Assembly: GCF_025998815.1 (NCBI RefSeq)
Contig: NZ_AP026678.1
Coordinates: 62,001 to 126,000 of the forward strand
Source: Ignavibacterium sp.
Lineage (GTDB): Bacteria > Bacteroidota > Ignavibacteria > Ignavibacteriales > Ignavibacteriaceae
Direction: 5' to 3'
DNA: 64,000 bases
Part shown: positions 61,831 through 64,000 of the stretch, piece after piece
Position numbering within the stretch: the first letter of the stretch is position 1
Layout: each line of letters begins with the position of its first letter
Program-made: the position numbers and the translations under genes
Notes under the pieces: model-generated
Databases searched by the model: none
What the model saw: the letters and a program-made list of their open reading frames with translations, nothing else
Told to the model about the DNA's origin: nothing

Positions 61831-64000
61831 ATGTTTCCTAAACTTTACAAAATTTTTATACTTCTGATGTTTGCCGTTTCATTTGTCTATGCACAGAATG
61901 GAAGAATATCAGGTACAGTTACGGATAAGCAGACTGGTGAACCTCTAATCGGTGCAAACATAATCGTCGTAGGAACAACATTCGGTGCTGCGACAAATGT
62001 AAATGGTGAGTACATTATAAATAACATTCCGGCTGGAAACTATACTGTTAAAGCATCCTATATCGGTTATCAGGATGTTACTGTAAGTAATCTATCTGTA
62101 AATGCCGGATTAACTACTAGATTAAATTTCGAATTAACTTCTTCACAAATTTCAACAGAAGAAGTTGTAATTATATCTGAAAGACCTCTTATTGAAAAGA
62201 CCTCAACAAATGCTAAAAGAATTGTTGATAGTGACCGTCTCGAACAACTTGGAATGAGAGGGGTTCAGGAAGTTGTTGCACTTCAACCTGGTGTTGTGCT
62301 TCAGAATGGTCGTTTGTTTATCCGTGGTAGCCGACCTGATGAAACGGGATACACAGTTGAAGGTGCTGATGTTAAAGATGTTCTGAACAGAAATGGTGGT
62401 TCATTGGTAAATGTAATTCCTGATGCTGTTCAGGAAGTTTCTGTGCAGGCAGGTGGATATACTGCAGAATTTGGTAATGCAAATGCTGGTATAGTCTCAT
62501 CCGAATTTAAAACCGGAACAAACAATTATCATTTCTCATTCAGATCAGAAACTGACAACTTTGGAAATTATCCCGGCGAGAAATTCCTTGGAACATATTC
62601 TTATGGATATTTCAGTAATGTATTTACTGTTAGTGGTCCTACATTTACTGAAAAATTGAAATTCTTCTTGTCAGGTGAAAATACATTCAGCAGAGACAAT
62701 CCTAAATTTTTTAGCGCTAATCCGGAGAGATTTTCTGACGGTGCGCTATGGGATACCACAAAGGTATTTGATACCGGAGTCTCTGGTGGCAATACAAATG
62801 AATATCAGATTCTTAAATGGGGAAATGCTAATTTACCTGGCAACATGAACAACCGTTACACTGCTAACGGTACATTGTTATTCGATAACAATCCATTATT
62901 CCTCAGACTAGCCGGTGCTTATTCCAGAACCAAGAGTCAGGGAATGAATAATATTATCAATCTTTTTAATACAGATCGATTAGCAATGACAGATGTTTCA
63001 ACACTGTTATTGAATTTAAAGGGTACTTATTTATTAGGTGCAAATTCATTTATTGAAGGATTAGTAGGATTTTATGATTATCGTGGCAAAACTTATGACC
63101 CTGTATTCGGAGATGATTTCTTAGCATATAGCGATAGTCTCGCTGCATCAAAATTTGGTTGGGTTTACTCTAACTATTTCTCTGATCCTGCTGATTATGA
63201 TTTCTATGGATTTCCATTCAGCAGACCTGGTGCAGTACTCACAGGATACACAAAAGATCATAACAATTATCTGACAGCTTCACTTGCTTATACCGGTCAG
63301 GTTGATATCCATGCTTTGAAGATTGGTGGTTCTTATCAGAGATATACTGTAAGAAGATGGCAGGTTGGAAATCCTGGTAACTTCTTATCAACAGTAAGAA
63401 ACAATCCGGATCTTGCAAGAGATTCGCTATCAACTTTGATAAGCACTACACTTTTTGCAAACTTCAATAACTATGGATTTGATGTATTTGGAAATGAAAC
63501 AGATGAAGAAGGCTTATTCGCTCCAAAGCATCCGGTTTTTGCTTCAGCATATATTGTAGATAGAATTGAAATTAGTGACCTCATCATTAATGCAGGATTA
63601 AGATTTGACCACATTGATATGGATAGCTGGGCTTGGGTTGATCCGAGATTGCCAGTATTTGATACAAGGACAAACCTTATTCCTGATTCAGCAATAACTA
63701 ATGGTGATAAATTCAATTTCGTTTCACCAAGATTAGGATTTGCTTTCCCGATTTCTGATAAAACAGTTTTCCATTTACAATATGGAAAATTTGTTCAGGC
63801 ACCTAGTCTGGATATTGCATATCGTGGAGTGTTTATTGCTGCTCAGCAGTTGAGATCTGCAAACTTGTTTACAAATCCAATTGCATATAATCCAAACCCA
63901 ATAAGAACTACTCAGTACGAAGTTGGATTTGGTCATCAATTTTCTGAATACGCAGCATTTGATATAACAGCATTTTACAAAGACATCAAAGGTCAAATTC
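61831..64000 (+). CDS. TonB-dependent receptor with carboxypeptidase-regulatory-like N-terminal domain, runs off the window
   Basis: The first 723 residues of an outer-membrane receptor. It has a signal peptide (1-22, MFPKLYKIFILLMFAVSFVY), a CarboxypepD_reg-like domain (about 24-110, ISGTVTDKQTGEPLIGANII to RLNFEL) and a plug domain (about 115-220, with VVALQPGVVLQNGRLFIRG and GGYTAEFGNANAGIVS). Barrel strands then continue to the edge. GGAGG precedes the ATG. It pairs with the lipoprotein just upstream but that partner is not a SusD homologue, so this is not a standard SusCD system. The substrate cannot be told. Confidence 0.92.
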   Translation, partial: MFPKLYKIFILLMFAVSFVYAQNGRISGTVTDKQTGEPLIGANIIVVGTTFGAATNVNGEYIINNIPAGNYTVKASYIGYQDVTVSNLSVNAGLTTRLNFELTSSQISTEEVVIISERPLIEKTSTNAKRIVDSDRLEQLGMRGVQEVVALQPGVVLQNGRLFIRGSRPDETGYTVEGADVKDVLNRNGGSLVNVIPDAVQEVSVQAGGYTAEFGNANAGIVSSEFKTGTNNYHFSFRSETDNFGNYPGEKFLGTYSYGYFSNVFTVSGPTFTEKLKFFLSGENTFSRDNPKFFSANPERFSDGALWDTTKVFDTGVSGGNTNEYQILKWGNANLPGNMNNRYTANGTLLFDNNPLFLRLAGAYSRTKSQGMNNIINLFNTDRLAMTDVSTLLLNLKGTYLLGANSFIEGLVGFYDYRGKTYDPVFGDDFLAYSDSLAASKFGWVYSNYFSDPADYDFYGFPFSRPGAVLTGYTKDHNNYLTASLAYTGQVDIHALKIGGSYQRYTVRRWQVGNPGNFLSTVRNNPDLARDSLSTLISTTLFANFNNYGFDVFGNETDEEGLFAPKHPVFASAYIVDRIEISDLIINAGLRFDHIDMDSWAWVDPRLPVFDTRTNLIPDSAITNGDKFNFVSPRLGFAFPISDKTVFHLQYGKFVQAPSLDIAYRGVFIAAQQLRSANLFTNPIAYNPNPIRTTQYEVGFGHQFSEYAAFDITAFYKDIKGQI

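Noticed and set aside
61075-64000. SusC/SusD polysaccharide utilisation pair
   Set aside because: The lipoprotein is a DUF4397-type beta protein and not a helical SusD; no glycosidase genes are adjacent.

Overview
The window looks like a chromosomal segment of a low-GC member of the Ignavibacteria (Bacteroidota/Chlorobi lineage). Four secreted proteins end in the type IX secretion (T9SS) sorting domain with the typical 'NPFNPST'-like start. Several genes have promoters of the Bacteroidota type (TAnnTTTG at -7). BshB1 (bacillithiol) and choice-of-anchor proteins fit this group. The lineage is inferred from protein style and was not tested by a search.

Layout. 1-13,126 (minus strand) is one long run: hrcA-grpE-dnaJ, a ComEA-like protein, two envelope-associated unknowns, rsmD, three secreted beta-propeller/repeat proteins, coaD, an aspartate aminotransferase and the start of a PEP carboxykinase that runs off the window. 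13,266-17,948 (plus) holds purM, a TatD nuclease fused to a radical SAM domain, dacB and prmA. 18,029-24,150 holds an amidohydrolase, a DEAD-box helicase and two T9SS cargo proteins. 24,328-28,851 (plus) carries bshB1, a complete pckA and acs. 28,909-40,680 (minus) is a citrate-centred cluster: isocitrate-dehydrogenase-type enzyme, CstA, HD protein, aconitase-type enzyme, MmgE/PrpD, a CitD-CitE fusion, CitF and a patatin-like lipase. This cluster is interrupted by a four-helix-bundle (IVP) gene and a dead GxxExxY gene, both lying between inverted iterated-word repeats. 40,826-45,132 (plus) holds a large hybrid histidine kinase and an orphan DNA methyltransferase, followed by the SRP RNA gene. 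45,254-57,879 holds housekeeping and envelope genes (SixA-like phosphatase, NhaC-type antiporter, L,D-transpeptidase, uvrC, glgC, M1 peptidase, lpxH, PBP1A).

The most unusual locus is 57,939-60,471. An intact tRNA-Leu(CAG) has a broken 5' tRNA-Leu fragment just upstream. Downstream are five near-identical 450-bp units, each made of an 81-residue GIY-YIG endonuclease gene plus a 3' tRNA-Leu fragment, and then a decaying sixth copy. The five proteins are identical, and all seven variable codons differ only at silent third positions. The tRNA fragments are interrupted by a 20-nt palindrome, present at two different tRNA positions. This looks like a tRNA-targeting homing cassette that has amplified in tandem.

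The window ends with a DUF4397 lipoprotein and a TonB-dependent receptor that runs off the right edge. Working together, the citrate lyase, aconitase, isocitrate dehydrogenase, Acs and PEPCK genes could run carbon between citrate, acetate/acetyl-CoA, oxaloacetate and PEP. Whether in the oxidative, fermentative or reductive direction cannot be told from sequence alone.
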